The notes: a model not told the origin generated them from the letters alone. DNA of 64,000 nucleotides from Panulirus ornatus (GCF_036320965.1 NC_092232.1:57730200-57794199); one strand, 5' to 3'; counted from the first letter of the stretch, positions 12,141 through 24,753 are shown. Numbers and translations are program-made.

Positions 12141-14494
12141 ATAGCTTAGCTTAGCTGGTGAAGCTTAGATGTGAATCCAGTAATCAGTCACTTGACCACA
12201 TTGTGTTGACCTTGCCATAATGGACCATTGGATTGACCTGGACATTACAAGCAGAACTCACTCCTAGTTTTCTGCAGGTATTATCAACATAAGCTCACTC
12301 AAACGATGGAAATTCTACAGTCCATCATGGATGGACTTACGTTGAAGATGACATTAAACTCTTAAATGAAACATATATCATTTTCTTGTCGCATTAGATG
12401 AAGGAATATTTTCCTATTATAATAAGACGATCCATCTTGAATCTACGGGATTTATGAAACTTGATTTATGTCTCACAAGAAATAGGAAATGTCACTCATT
12501 CTTCATAACTGCAGGAGTTGTTTAATGTTGTTGTTGACAAGTAAGGTTAACATACAGATATATCAGGTCAATAATAGTGAGGTGCAGCCTTATGTGATGA
12601 TGATGATGATGATGATAATGATGATATTGTGATGTGTAACGGGCGGCTGTACCAGCCTGGTCTATAAGACACTAGACTCGGTTTATTCAGGTGTGTCGTT
12701 AACAATAAACCACAACTGATATCTCGCACTGCCATGTGTCCGAACTCCGCTCTGGCAACACAATGCACAAAACTACATGATTGATCACATCTGATATTCA
12801 TCTGATATTCAGTTATAAAACAAAAAATATCTAATTGTGAAATCAACGAGGAAAGTATAATACTAAGAAAAATAGAATATGATTATGACCATAAATCTGC
12901 TAAGTAAAGCCATCATAATGTTTTCGGACGATGCGCTGCTTCCACTGCCGGGCCCTATACTTAGCGTTGCCATCAACCGTCACCAGATCATTTTTCCCGT
13001 AAGTAAACAACTGTTTCTTGCTTACCTTTGCATCGTAGCAATGGCCTTGATTTCACAAATAACTGTTTAACATTTACAAAAATATACGCTAACTATTTCT
13101 TTCAAAAAATAATGAAAAACAAGTAAATTGTGCATGTATAAGTGTGGTATATTTTGTGACGTTGTTGCCATACACGATACACTATTTTTCACACGCTTTA
13201 TAAGCGTATTTACTGTGTAGTGTTTACATTTGTTTTCTTGTCAATGATAACGATTTTGACTTATGAAGATTATACCCCCCCCTCATTCTCACTCATTCCT
13301 AATGAATCGTAACAATAATAGAGTTGACAATGGTTCATGAGCAGGGGCGCCATGCCACGTATTTGTCAACTTCTCTTAATTTGGAAGAATTCCCTTATTG
13401 TGATCATTGTTTGTGCAGGTGTATCATGTGGCAGACTGTGTGCCTCATATTATGAATGTGAGTGTAGACAAGTTACACACAAGCTACAACGTCTGCTGCA
13501 GTTATCATTTTGTATCAAGAAATTATGTGACTGGACAGATGACATCCTTCCAACAGAAGCAAGATCTTCCTGTTTTGTAAGGTGTTCAGTAGGTGCAGGA
13601 TTGTGAAACTTACAGTGTAGGTGTATATGTCTGCACTGCTTATGTGCAATGCTATATCATACATCAAAGCTAATCTTTGTTATGCATCATTCATGCAGAT
13701 GGCGACTGCAAATCCTATTTATATACAGGTGATTGGAAAGGTCTGTGTGTTTAACATGCTCTTATTTGCACTATATTAGATAAATGTGTACCTGTTGTTG
13801 ATCTATTAGATAATTAAGAAATATTTGAAAGAGAAGAGAAATTGTGAGAAAATAGAAAGAAATATCCAATACATAGATTGCGGATGAGCGAAAAATGATT
13901 ATGATCATGTTACTGAGCAACCACATACAAGATGATACACGGAGAACAGACAGTTGTGATCAAAATATCTTACATAACATCAGGATGATAAAAATGTATA
14001 TACTATTATTAACAGATAAATGATAAAGCAAAATGGAAGAAAAGCAAATAGGTTAAATTTCTGCTACGTCAGTTGAATGAAGGGAAGTGTAAGAAGATCC
14101 TTTACTCCTGTTATTGACCATATGTGTACTAGGAGAAAATCTGAAGGTGAGATAAACATGACAACTACATAACATCAGGATGAGTGAAACTATATACTGC
14201 CGTTTGTATTTAATAAAGATTTATATTAGTGACCCATGAAGAATAAGGTTATGCGTCATGACTATAGAGGGCGTGAGAGAGAGAGACCCACAAAGTTGCC
14301 AACACGTATTTTGGTCATCCATTTTTGTATTGGTTGGAGCAGTGGCTTTCCTATCATGGTGTATATAGTCATTGCTTGGGACACCAGTGGCCAGAACTGC
14401 TGCTGCCCCACACGGCCTCCTCAGAGAGCAGCGAGGTGGATAAGATGGTAGTAAGAGAGGTCGGCTCGCACCAGACTACCAAGTGGACGACCCC
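12141..14494. other. Unique-looking DNA, no gene recognised
   Basis: AT-rich sequence with a short GAT repeat (12594-12625) and short incidental open frames only. The best of these (13337-13606, 89 codons) has no recognisable domain and no supporting context. No RNA gene is seen. Confidence 0.5.
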
Positions 14495-14785
14495 GGTGCA
14501 GGACGCGTGAGGAGGATGAACGGATGGGACAGGTTGTGCAGGACGTGTGAGCAGGATGAACGGATGGGACAGGTTGTGCAGGACGTGTGAGCAGGATGAA
14601 CGGATGGGACAGGTTGTGCAGGACGTGTGAGCAGGATGAACGGATGGGACAGGTTGTGCAGGACGTGTGAGCAGGATGAACGGATGGGACAGGTTGTGCA
14701 GGACGTGTGAGCAGGATGAACGGATGGGACAGGTTGTGCAGGACGTGTGAGGAGGATGAACGGTTGGAGCAGGTCGTGCGGGACA
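14495..14785. repeat. 40-bp tandem array, ~7 copies
   Basis: Unit begins GTGCAGGACGTGTGAGCAGG and ends ATGAACGGATGGGACAGGTT. The inner copies are identical, so the array is recently homogenised. Since 40 is not a multiple of three, no frame is preserved. Confidence 0.92.
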
Positions 14786-15104
14786 GGGCCATGAGGTCAG
14801 CTGTCCACGTCAGCTACAGCCACAGTGTCATGCAGGCACCACCAGACGCCGTCTCCAGGAACAACACCTACACTGCCACACTCCTGCTGAGGAAGAGCAA
14901 CTGAACCAAGCACACAGGCAAGCACGCGCGCCTGGGATCTGCCCTACAACATTTAGGAGTGGGAGAAGGTGACTGGGAAGACGTTATCATGTTGACATAT
15001 GAAAAATGTTCTCCTCTGTTGAGGCAGGTTCAAGACTGTGCTGGAGGCGCCCTCACAATACCCGTTACAGTTCTGAACATATCTGCCAGCTTCAACACTG
15101 AGGC

Positions 15105-15560
15105 AGAGTGCAAGGGTCATGTTGGGGATGGAGGTGGAAACCTGGGCCTGGCCAGCTGGTAAGGTCACTGTAACAGCCAGCAATACAGTGAAATATTAGA
15201 TGTTCTTCATCCTCCTGTTCGCACCATGACCGTCCCACAGTCAAATGTCATCCAGCTGGTGCAGGATAAGTGCTCAATACACACCAGTAGAGCAATGTGT
15301 GGTGGTCTAGTGCCCACATGGAAATCCAAGTCTTGGACTGGCCCACGAAGGGTGTGACATGATCCCTACAGAGAAGCTGTGGGCAATTATGAGCCGGGAA
15401 TGGAGGGTGAGTGAGGCCAGGAACCAACAAGACATCATGGACACTGCACGCGAGGTATGGTACAGCCTTCGTCGCCGCCCCCAGTGTCTGCAGAAACTTC
15501 GTCCATTGTGTTGCCACAAGGATTCACCAAGTTGTTGATGGCCGTGGCTGGGGGATGAAG
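15105..15560 (+). pseudogene. Mariner/Tc1-type transposase remnant
   Basis: Read across frames, the segment gives recognisable transposase blocks in order: CWGWRWKPGPGQLVR, NVIQLVQDKCSIHTSRAM (corresponding to the VQDN.P.H box with the second catalytic Asp), HMEIQVLDWPTKGCDMIP and EKLWAIMSREW (the NPIE.LW block with the third acidic residue). Shifts of frame and in-frame stops separate the blocks, so it cannot be active. No terminal inverted repeats were identified. Confidence 0.6.
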
Positions 15561-15659
15561 GTCACATTAAATGTAATTAAGGTTAATTTATCATGTTACT
15601 GCAATAAACTAATGTTCCTGTCCGTCCTGTATGGTTATTCTAATCACACAACCCCATCA

Positions 15660-15661
<2 letters not shown>

Positions 15662-15725
<64 letters not shown>
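15662..15725. repeat. (TC)n microsatellite
   Basis: About 64 bp of pure TC just downstream of the transposase remnant. Confidence 0.95.
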
Positions 15726-15726
<1 letters not shown>

Positions 15727-15910
15727 ATTGCTGGAAGCAGTATAACGGATCCTTATAATACTGATGTATGAGGGATATAAACTCAGTCTCCAGTGTTTAG
15801 TCTCGATTCCCAGAAACCTTGGAAAGGTAAAGACTCACTCAGTTCCCCGGGGGCCCGGCTCTGTGTTGTTGTGTAAGACAAACGTAAAGTCTATCATTAC
15901 CTATAGCTAT

Positions 15911-16263
15911 ACCGCAGTCATGTTGGCAACACTACTACCATAACCGGCCCACTCCACTTCCCTCCAGGCCGGCTACCTGACACGCACACCTCATTGGTTG
16001 TTGCTATTTTGACCGCCAATTTTGTCGTTAAAATTTAAATCGATACTGTATCAGTTTTATATCACTGCGTACACAGTATCATTATATTGCGGTGAACATC
16101 TACATAATGTTGATTATTTAAGATAACAAGTAGGAGACAAAAAGAAATATCCAGAGCGAAAAAAAGTCCAGATTGGAGCGCCCCCCCAGACGGCCAGGGG
16201 GGAAGTGGAGTCGCCGGGACTAAGCCATCACGAGTGACCAGCGTTGCCAACATGACTGCGGGC
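15911..16263. mobile_element. MITE-like inverted-repeat element
   Basis: A perfect 19-bp terminal inverted repeat (CCGCAGTCATGTTGGCAAC at 15913-15931, its complement at 16243-16261) flanks about 310 bp. Inside it lies a second inverted match (ACTCCACTTCCCTCCAGGCC versus the complement of GGCCAGGGGGGAAGTGGAGT). There is no transposase. No clear target-site duplication was found, so the class is unknown. Confidence 0.5.
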
Positions 16264-16611
16264 GGCAGAGTAGCACATAAATGTTCAAGCTCAAGTTGCC
16301 TAGTTTTTCTGTTCCTAATCTAACCCTTAACAATTATTTCATTATGTGACACTCTGTGTCCAGGTAGTGGCCATTATAACAATATAATCTGGAAAATAGA
16401 TAGGCTGGAAACAACCCAAAATCGTGAAATAAATGAGTGTTAACCACCAAGCAAGTGTGGCAATTGTGACTGAACGTCATTAAACACGTCCAAAATGATG
16501 CCATGGATGATAATTCACTGGTAAGTCCGTAGCCGCCACCTCCACCCTCACCAGAACAGCTATGTTACCACACCAAGGCACCTGGGTTCACTCACTATGA
16601 ATCATAGGTAC
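16264..16611. other. Spacer before the minisatellite
   Basis: No gene, RNA or repeat signal seen. Confidence 0.5.
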
Positions 16612-19399
16612 GAGATTCACAACGGTTCCCATACCATCATGATTCATAACGGTTCCCATACCATCATGATTCATAACGGTTCCCATACCATCATGATTCA
16701 CAACGGTTCCCATACCATCATGATTCACAACGGTTCCCATACCATCATGATTCATAACGGTTCCCATACCATCATGATTCATAACGGTTCCCATACCATC
16801 ATGATTCATAACGGTTCCCATACCATCATGATTCATAACGGTTCCCATACCATCATGATTCATAACGGTTCCCATACCATCATGATTCATAACGGTTCCC
16901 ATACCATCATGATTCATAACGGTTCCCATACCATCATGATTCATAACGGTTCCCATACCATCATGATTCATAACGGTTCCCATACCATCATGATTCATAA
17001 CGGTTCCGATACCATCATGATTCATAACGGTTCCGATACCATCATGATTCATAACGGTTCCGATACCATCATGATTCATAACGGTTCCCATACCATCATG
17101 ATTCATAACGGTTCCCATACCATCATGATTCATAACGGTTCCCATACCATCATGATTCACAACGGTTCCCATACCATCATGATTCATAACGGTTCCCATA
17201 CCATCATGATTCATAACGGTTCCCATACCATCATGATTCATAACGGTTCCCATACCATCATGATTCATAACGGTTCCCATACCATCATGATTCATAACGG
17301 TTCCGATACCATCATGATTCATAACGGTTCCCATACCATCATGATTCATAACGGTTCCCATACCATCATGATTCATAACGGTTCCCATACCATCATGATT
17401 CATAACGGTTCCCATACCATCATGATTCACAACGGTTCCCATACCATCATGATTCATAACGGTTCCCATACCATCATGATTCATAACGGTTCCCATACCA
17501 TCATGATTCATAACGGTTCCCATACCATCATGATTCATAACGGTTCCCATACCATCATGATTCATAACGGTTTCTGTACCATCATGATTCACAACGGTTC
17601 CCATACCATCATGATTCATAACGGTTCCCATACCATCATGATTCATAACGGTTCCCATACCATCATGATTCATAACGGTTCCCATACCATCATGATTCAT
17701 AACGGTTCCCATACCATCATGATTCATAACGGTTCCCATACCATCATGATTCATAACGGTTCCCATACCATCATGATTCATAACGGTTCCCATACCATCA
17801 TGATTCATAACGGTTCCCATACCATCATGATTCATAACGGTTCCGATACCATTATGATTCATAACGGTTCCGATACCATCATGATTCATAACGGTTCCCA
17901 TACCATCATGATTCATAACGGTTCCCATACCATCATGATTCATAACGGTTCCGATACCATCATGATTCATAACGGTTCCCATACCATCATGATTCATAAC
18001 GGTTCCCATACCATCATGATTCATAACGGTTCCCATACCATCATGATTCACAACGGTTCCCATACCATCATGATTCATAACGGTTCCCATACCATCATGA
18101 TTCATAACGGTTTCTGTACCATCATGATTCATAACGGTTCCGATACCATCATGATTCATAACGGTTCCCATACCATCATGATTCATAACGGTTCCCATAC
18201 CATCATGATTCATAACGGTTTCTGTACCATCATGATTCATAACGGTTCCGTTACCATCATGATTCATAACGGTTCCCATACCATCATGATTCATAACGGT
18301 TCCCATACCATCATGATTCATAACGGTTCCCATACCATCATGATTCATAACGGTTCCCATACCATCATGATTCATAACGGTTCCCATACCATCATGATTC
18401 ATAACGGTTCCCATACCATCATGATTCATAACGGTTCCCATACCATCATGATTCATAACGGTTCCCATACCATCATGATTCATAACGGTTCCCATACCAT
18501 CATGATTCATAACGGTTCCCATACCATCATGATTCATAACGGTTCCCATATCATTATGATTCATAACGGTTCCGATACCATCATGATTCATAACGGTTCC
18601 CATACCATCATGATTCATAACGGTTCCGATACCATCATGATTCATAACGGTTCCCATACCATCATGATTCATAACGGTTCCGATACCATCATGATTCATA
18701 ACGGTTCCCATACCATCATGATTCATAACGGTTCCCATACCATCATGATTCATAACGGTTCCCATACCATCATGATTCATAACGGTTCCGATACCATCAT
18801 GATTCATAACGGTTCCCATACCATCATGATTCATAACGGTTCCCATACCATCATGATTCATAACGGTTCCCATACCATCATGATTCATAACGGTTCCCAT
18901 ACCATCATGATTCATAACGGTTCCGATACCATCATGATTCATAACGGTTCCCATACCATCATGATTCATAACGGTTCCCATACCATCATGATTCATAACG
19001 GTTCCCATACCATCATGATTCATAACAGTTCCCATACCATCATGATTCATAACAGTTCCCATACCATCATGATTCATAACGGTTCCCATACCATCATGAT
19101 TCATAACGGTTCCCATACCATCATGATTCATAACAGTTCCCATACCATCATGATTCATAACGGTTCCCATACCATCATGATTCATAACGGTTCCGATACC
19201 ATCATGATTCATAACAGTTCCCATATCATTATGATTCATAACGGTTCCCATACCATCATGATTCATAACGGTTCCCATACCATCATGATTCATAACAGTT
19301 CCCATACCATCATGATTCATAACAGTTCCCATACCATCATGATTCATAACGGTTCCCATACCATCATGATTCACAAGAGTTCCGATACCATCATGATTC
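16612..19399. repeat. 27-bp minisatellite, ~103 copies
   Basis: Unit of ATGATTCATAACGGTTCC plus CATACCATC, repeated without length change for about 2.8 kb. Variants recur: CAT to GAT, CAT to CAC, GGT to AGT, and TTCTGT in place of TCCCAT. As 27 is a multiple of three and the unit lacks a stop in one frame on each strand, both strands stay open for over 930 codons (IMIHNGSHT on plus, NHDGMGTVM on minus). There is no promoter, signal peptide or non-repetitive domain, so I treat it as non-coding. Confidence 0.95.
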
Positions 19400-19454
19400 G
19401 AATGCGAGAGGCGTGAGCTCGGCAACAAACCTTCTAGACTTTAATCAATGACTG

Positions 19455-20416
19455 TACAACATACAGGTGGCTCCGTCACTGTAGACGTCAGTCACCATAC
19501 ATTACTGGTTGTCTGGTACAACATACAGGTGGCTCGGTCACTGTAGACGTCAGTCACCATACATTACTGGTTGTCTGGTACAACATACAGGTGGCTCCGT
19601 CACTGTAGACGTCAGTCACCATACATTACTGGTTGTCTGGTACAACATACAGGTGGCTCCGTCACTGTAGACGTCAGTCACCATACATTACTGGTTGTCT
19701 GGTACAACATACAGGTGGCTCCGTCACTGTAGACGTCAGTCACCATACATTACTGGTTGTCTGGTACAACATACAGGTGGCTCCGTCAATGTAGACGTCA
19801 GTCACCATACATTACTGGTTGTCTGGTACAACATACAGGTGGCTCCGTCACTGTAGACGTCAGTCATCATACATTACTGGTTGTCTGGTACAACATACAG
19901 GTGGCTCCGTCACTGTAGACGTCAGTCACCATACATTACTGGTTGTCTGGTACAACATACAGGTGGCTCCGTCACTGTAGACGTCAGTCACCATACATTA
20001 CTGGTTGTCTCGTACAACATACAGGTGGCTCCGTCACTGTAGACGTCAGTCACCATACATTACTGGTTGTCTGGTACAACATACAGGTGGCTCCGTCACT
20101 GTAGACGTCAGTCACCATACATTACTGGTTGTCTGGTACAACATACAGGTGGCTCCGTCACTGTAGACGTGAGTCACCATACATTACTGGTTGTCTGGTA
20201 CAACATACAGGTGGCTCCGTCACTGTAGACGTCAGTCACCATACATTACTGGTTGTCTGGTACAACACACAGGTGGCTCCGTCACTGTAGACGTCAGTCA
20301 TCATACATTACTGGTTGTCTGGTACAACATACAGGTGGCTCCGTCACTGTAGACGTCAGTCACCATACATTACTGGTTGTCTGGTACAACATACAGGTGG
20401 CTCCGTCACTGTAGAC
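19455..20416. repeat. 62-bp tandem repeat, ~15.5 copies
   Basis: Unit starts TACAACATACAGGTGGCTCC, continues GTCACTGTAGACGTCAGTCA and ends CTGGTTGTCTGG. Copies differ by only one or two bases. It begins about 55 bp after the 27-bp array. Confidence 0.95.
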
Positions 20417-20439
20417 ACTGTAGATTCGTTAGGTTTAAA

Positions 20440-21110
20440 CATAAACCTAAACTAAAGCAATATGGGAACATGAACAAACTTTACGAATGAAATATCAGAG
20501 ACGATCGAAATTAAGAGTGAATGAGAACGATATAAACACACAGTTTAAAAGGACAAAGTATGAATGGCAGCCAGGGAATAAAAGGCCGCCCAGCTAAATT
20601 TAAAAGTTCGCGTTCAGTGGCAAAGTTAGATTAATTGTACAGACTTCCATTGCTCTGGTGGAATTTAAAGGTCATGTGTACCTCTACAGTCAGAATTTAA
20701 AGGTTCATATTAAAGTGCAGAATTCCAAGAATATCGTTAAAATAATTCACTTTAAAATTCTTTGGTAATGTGAAGCATTTCATACAACAGCTGCAATATA
20801 AAGGTGTGTAAAAGTTCACTGTTGCATGATAGTATTAAAGTGTTTAATGACGAGGTTAATTAACCTAACCTAACCTAACCTAACCTAACCAAACCTAATG
20901 ACGTATCTAAAAGGACTTTGTTGTCATAATGCAGCTGGAAGATTTACGTTCAAATGATGATGTTTAAATGTTCGTTAATGAATGAGGGAGTTAAATGGAT
21001 GAATTCTAAGTTCGCGTTTTATGGAGTCATTTTGACACAATTTGTTAAAATGTCAGAGTTTAAATGATCATATGTACAAGGTTGGCCAGATGGAGGGAGT
21101 GTGTAGACAC
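20440..21110 (+). repeat. Dispersed repeat family Z, copy 1 (partial)
   Basis: Matches 39207-39900, 53690-53100 (minus) and 61261-61950. It is built of recurring phrases such as TTTAAAAGTTCGCGTT at irregular 40-60 bp intervals, so it may be an ancient, scrambled minisatellite. This copy lacks the conserved 350-bp module at the end of the other copies. No coding potential. Confidence 0.6.
20861..20890. repeat. Interstitial telomere-type tract (TAACC)6
   Basis: Six perfect units of TAACC, equal to TTAGG on the minus strand, then a degenerate unit. TTAGG is the common arthropod telomere motif. Confidence 0.85.
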
Positions 21111-21938
21111 ACCCATAATCATCCGATGATTGCATTTAGAAACTGACAGATGTAATATAGCAAGAAATATGAACAAAACATTGAGTTGGTGACATGTTTC
21201 ATATATTTGTAATACAACTCTGGAGATAATTCGTAGATCCTTAAGGGGAATGAATGGTGGATAAATGGTGAGAAAATGTGCAAAAACGGGGCTATGTATT
21301 TCAGTCCAAACTAGAATTCTTTTGTTCACTTCTTCGACATTGATCTCAGGACATTTCAATGGCTGAGATTTACATGATACAGAAAATCATCGAACAGGGA
21401 CGATAGACAGATAAAAGGTTATATAAATAGGAAAACTGATAGATGTAGGTGCAATCAGAGTCGCCTATGATTTCGTTCACAGCGAATGAGATGATAAATG
21501 GGCGAGGCTATAACCATCGTCTATGATTATTGTAAATGACTAATAATGATTAATCTTTATTGTTTTTGTGCGACTGCTGTTAGCCTTTGAAGGTTAATGT
21601 TCCCTCAAAGTTGCCCGGACCCTACCACTAGGAGGTCAGCAGTTCGACTTAGGGTCCATTTGTGCCATGTTTATGGCAACCAACAGAATGGATGTATCTT
21701 TTTTATTTTTTTTTTTCATCCCAGTAGATGGGACTGATAGATGGTAGGAACGTTTCCTAAGGATTTAATCCTTTATGATAACCGCTTCATTCGTACAATA
21801 GTTTGTCAATAATTTGCAACTGAATGAGAACTTTTGCCATAGGAAATGTCTTCTGAGGACCGGGTATAACAGGGTCGACTGCTGGTGGAGGAGCAGCTTC
21901 TCCAATCTCAGCGACGGGAACTTAAGGTTCAAGGAATT
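21111..21938. other. Spacer, no gene recognised
   Basis: Ordinary AT-rich sequence. The strip 21600-21670 has a weak B-box-like GCAGTTCGACTTAGGG but no matching A box or cloverleaf. Confidence 0.45.
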
Positions 21939-22775
21939 TCAGGGATGAATGTTGGTGGTGTGGACTTTAATCTTCAACACGGCAGCTTCAGCTTTAGGGT
22001 CGGCTGCTGCTGCTGCAGGTGCTGCTGATCCTCCAGTCGTAGTGACGGACACATCAGGGTCTTCATCGACGACCAGTACGAGTACGTCGGGATCCACCAA
22101 GCCTGATTCATCCCCATAGAAGTAGGGGATCAAGGTCACCAATTCAGTGGTAGGCATCACTTTGCCCCGTTGTTTGGTGGGAGCCAAAGAAACATTGATG
22201 GGGATGGCGGCTGCTCCTGTGTCAACTACACCAGTTTCCTCGCTGGGTCCGCCTTTGCACAGGTCATCATCATCTTGATGCCGAGTCTGGATCTTCACCA
22301 CTACTCTCTCGTGCACGGGTTCGATATCCAGATGTGATCTCTTCCTGGAAGGCCTTTGGCATTCTGGAAGGCACCGCTTTCCTCCCTGGGCCAGGCCCTC
22401 ACTGCCGGACAACCAGGCAATTCTGGTGTAGGCGTACTCCTGGTGGCGGCCGTTGCGTCCTCCAAGTCTGCGATCTGCCTTGATGCCCCACCGTCCCAGT
22501 GTTCTCCCGACGTTCAGGACGGCAGCTTTCTCGTACCCGAACCCTTCGCAGAATTCACAGTATCGCAAATATAGCTCAGTTCGGCTTATACAATCTTTAA
22601 CAGCCCCGGTTTGCTGGATGTGAGCCTCGAAAAATTCAAGGAAGGATTCCTTGCCAGGGTACCGATGGGCAGCGCGGACGTGAGTCATTTCTGCGATCTG
22701 GTGAGATGAGTGATTTACTTGACGAAGTAAACTTTCATAGACCAGCACTTGCAAAAATATAGTGAAGCCACACAA
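21939..22775 (-). CDS. Possible winged-helix (RFX/ARID2-like) protein or exon
   Basis: An open frame of 278 codons with non-repetitive, normal composition, unlike the rest of the window. Residues about 42-120 resemble a winged-helix domain of the RFX type: SRTELYLRYCEFC helix, then GRTLGRWGIKADRRLGGRNGR and QEYAYTRI, comparable with the LY..Y...C, FG..IR and RRLG.RG...YHY pattern of that family. A viral-primase C-terminal winged helix is a weaker alternative. A basic RPSRKRSH patch lies near 141-148, an acidic QDDDD stretch near 167, and an Ala-rich low-complexity end near 250-265. The start is uncertain; a splice-acceptor-like CTCATCTCACCAG lies near 22700, which would start the exon at IAEMTHV. 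No partner exon was found. Confidence 0.45.
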   Translation of the reverse strand: MCGFTIFLQVLVYESLLRQVNHSSHQIAEMTHVRAAHRYPGKESFLEFFEAHIQQTGAVKDCISRTELYLRYCEFCEGFGYEKAAVLNVGRTLGRWGIKADRRLGGRNGRHQEYAYTRIAWLSGSEGLAQGGKRCLPECQRPSRKRSHLDIEPVHERVVVKIQTRHQDDDDLCKGGPSEETGVVDTGAAAIPINVSLAPTKQRGKVMPTTELVTLIPYFYGDESGLVDPDVLVLVVDEDPDVSVTTTGGSAAPAAAAADPKAEAAVLKIKVHTTNIHP

Positions 22776-22978
22776 AAATATAGTAGACTAGCGTTTCCTC
22801 ATTGATTTAATATCCTAGATGATAGATTAACAGAGTGAAGTTGAAGCAACAGTGTAGTGAAGATGAAACATCAATATAGTGAAGATAGCAGGATACGGTA
22901 GAGGGTGTACACTGGGCAGAATTACCTCTTGTGGAGAGTGTAATGTAGCTTGTAGTGGAAAGATAATGACATCAATGA

Positions 22979-22980
22979 TG

Positions 22981-23034
<54 letters not shown>
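22979..23034. repeat. (GT)n microsatellite
   Basis: GT tract; about 100 bp upstream is a short run of the dispersed motif AGTGAAGAT. Confidence 0.95.
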
Positions 23035-23035
<1 letters not shown>

Positions 23036-24427
23036 TAGTTGTACAAAGACTATATAAGAAAGACAGGAAAGCAGAAGTACTCTCGCGTGAGCAATGGCTG
23101 CTTAATTATGCGAGTTGTCAACAGCTGGTGGTACTAATTACCCTTGTGCTGTCTGGCTGTCTGTTTGTTGAGGAAAACTTTACAGCGAGTTTTCAGTTTG
23201 AAAAAAGAAAAAAGAAAAAATCCAAAACTTTTTTTTCATGTTTTTCCCAAGGATAAAGTCTTGTACGCACGACTTCAGACAAATATGAACAATAACATAT
23301 ATAGGCAACATTAAACACAATGTTAGGGACCAAATCAACTGGACGGTTTCATCAACATTCATGCCATATCAACTAGGACATATTTCATTCTTTAACATTA
23401 AAGCAACATATTTACATACATATCCTGTAATTGGTCCACGGAAGCCTAATTATCCTGATGAAGTGATTATGCAGATAAGAGATGATGGGAAATACTCTAA
23501 CAATAATGAGCTTGAAAACAAGATTAATTAGCATAAGTGACTCGTTAATAAGTCAGCTCAAGAATGTTTTTTTCTTAAATTACAAAACTGTAGGTCTTGG
23601 GGAAATATGGCATGTACTTCTTGATATCTAAAAACAATTCGCCTTTGTCTTTGTTGAGTTTGTAGAAAAATGTGGTTGTTTGTTATCAATTTGTCTTGGA
23701 TTTATCCCATCCTTGTTTTGCTGGAACATTATTTGATGTCTTACTTTATATTTGCATAGATTATTATATTTTTGAATGTTATTGCTTGTTCTACTGGCGT
23801 CGTTAACTACATAATTTCATATAAGTGAACACTTTATTCATATTTTGCATACATTATTTTTTTTGTCTTTTATCTAATAATGTAAGGTGTAAAATTTATG
23901 ATTTTGATTTCCTCTTATATGTTAATCTGTTGTTGGATGGACAGCCTAGTCTATATGTTATTTTCATGTATGAGAACTTCAATATTTTCTAGTTCTCTTT
24001 CTCTTTTTTTTACTTGTATTATCTTAGTCTTGCATTTTCTTTTAGTATCTTATTTTTTTGTGTGTGATATTTTCATATCACATATTACATGGGCAACATC
24101 TTTGGTTTGTTTCATCTTTGTGTTACGGGAATTTTGTTGTGTGTATATATTGTTATCCTCGTCTAGTATGTAGGTTTGTTTATTCTTTATTTTCACACTA
24201 AGTTAAGAGAAATTTCCCCCATTTACCCATTACTCACCAGTACCATCAGTTCAGTATACTAATATCAAACACAGCCCACCACTACGCCATACCATGTTGT
24301 GATGAGACCTGAGGTCAGGTTAGCCTCGCCCTAATTATTGGCATAATGATTCATCTCTGATGATGATGATGATGCGCCCCTCACTCACACTGTCCGAAAA
24401 CACACTTCACTCCAAGGACTGACACAG

Positions 24428-24428
<1 letters not shown>
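23035..24428. other. AT-rich spacer, no gene recognised
   Basis: Long T-rich stretch with only short hydrophobic incidental frames. No RNA gene or mobile element seen. Confidence 0.5.

Positions 24429-24501
<73 letters not shown>
24429..24501. repeat. (CA)n microsatellite
   Basis: CA tract with one short interruption. Confidence 0.95.
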
Positions 24502-24502
<1 letters not shown>

Positions 24503-24657
24503 AGCTTCTGAGTAACTTAAACATGGAGAAGAGAAGGCAATATGAACCTGAATATTGTGATAAAGATACTGGCTTCTGGGATCACGTTGTCTTGTGTGAC
24601 GAAAACACGTTTACTTCTGACTGACGCTTCCAGAAATACTGGAGTGTGGCGGTTAAC

Positions 24658-24747
<90 letters not shown>
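24658..24747. repeat. (TC)n microsatellite
   Basis: About 90 bp of pure TC. The Arg-Glu and Ser-Leu peptides it produces are artefacts. Confidence 0.95.

Positions 24748-24753
<6 letters not shown>

Noticed and set aside
13337..13606. 89-codon Cys-containing frame
   Set aside because: No domain, no signal peptide of convincing form, no neighbours; within random expectation for this length of sequence.
16612..19399. CRISPR-like array
   Set aside because: No distinct spacers between repeats; units are directly tandem, and the genome is eukaryotic.
16588..19428. 939- and 946-residue repeat proteins as genes
   Set aside because: A pure 27-bp minisatellite without flanking coding sequence or start context; kept as a finding only.
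21600..21680. tRNA-like sequence with a weak B box
   Set aside because: No A box at the right distance and no cloverleaf could be drawn.
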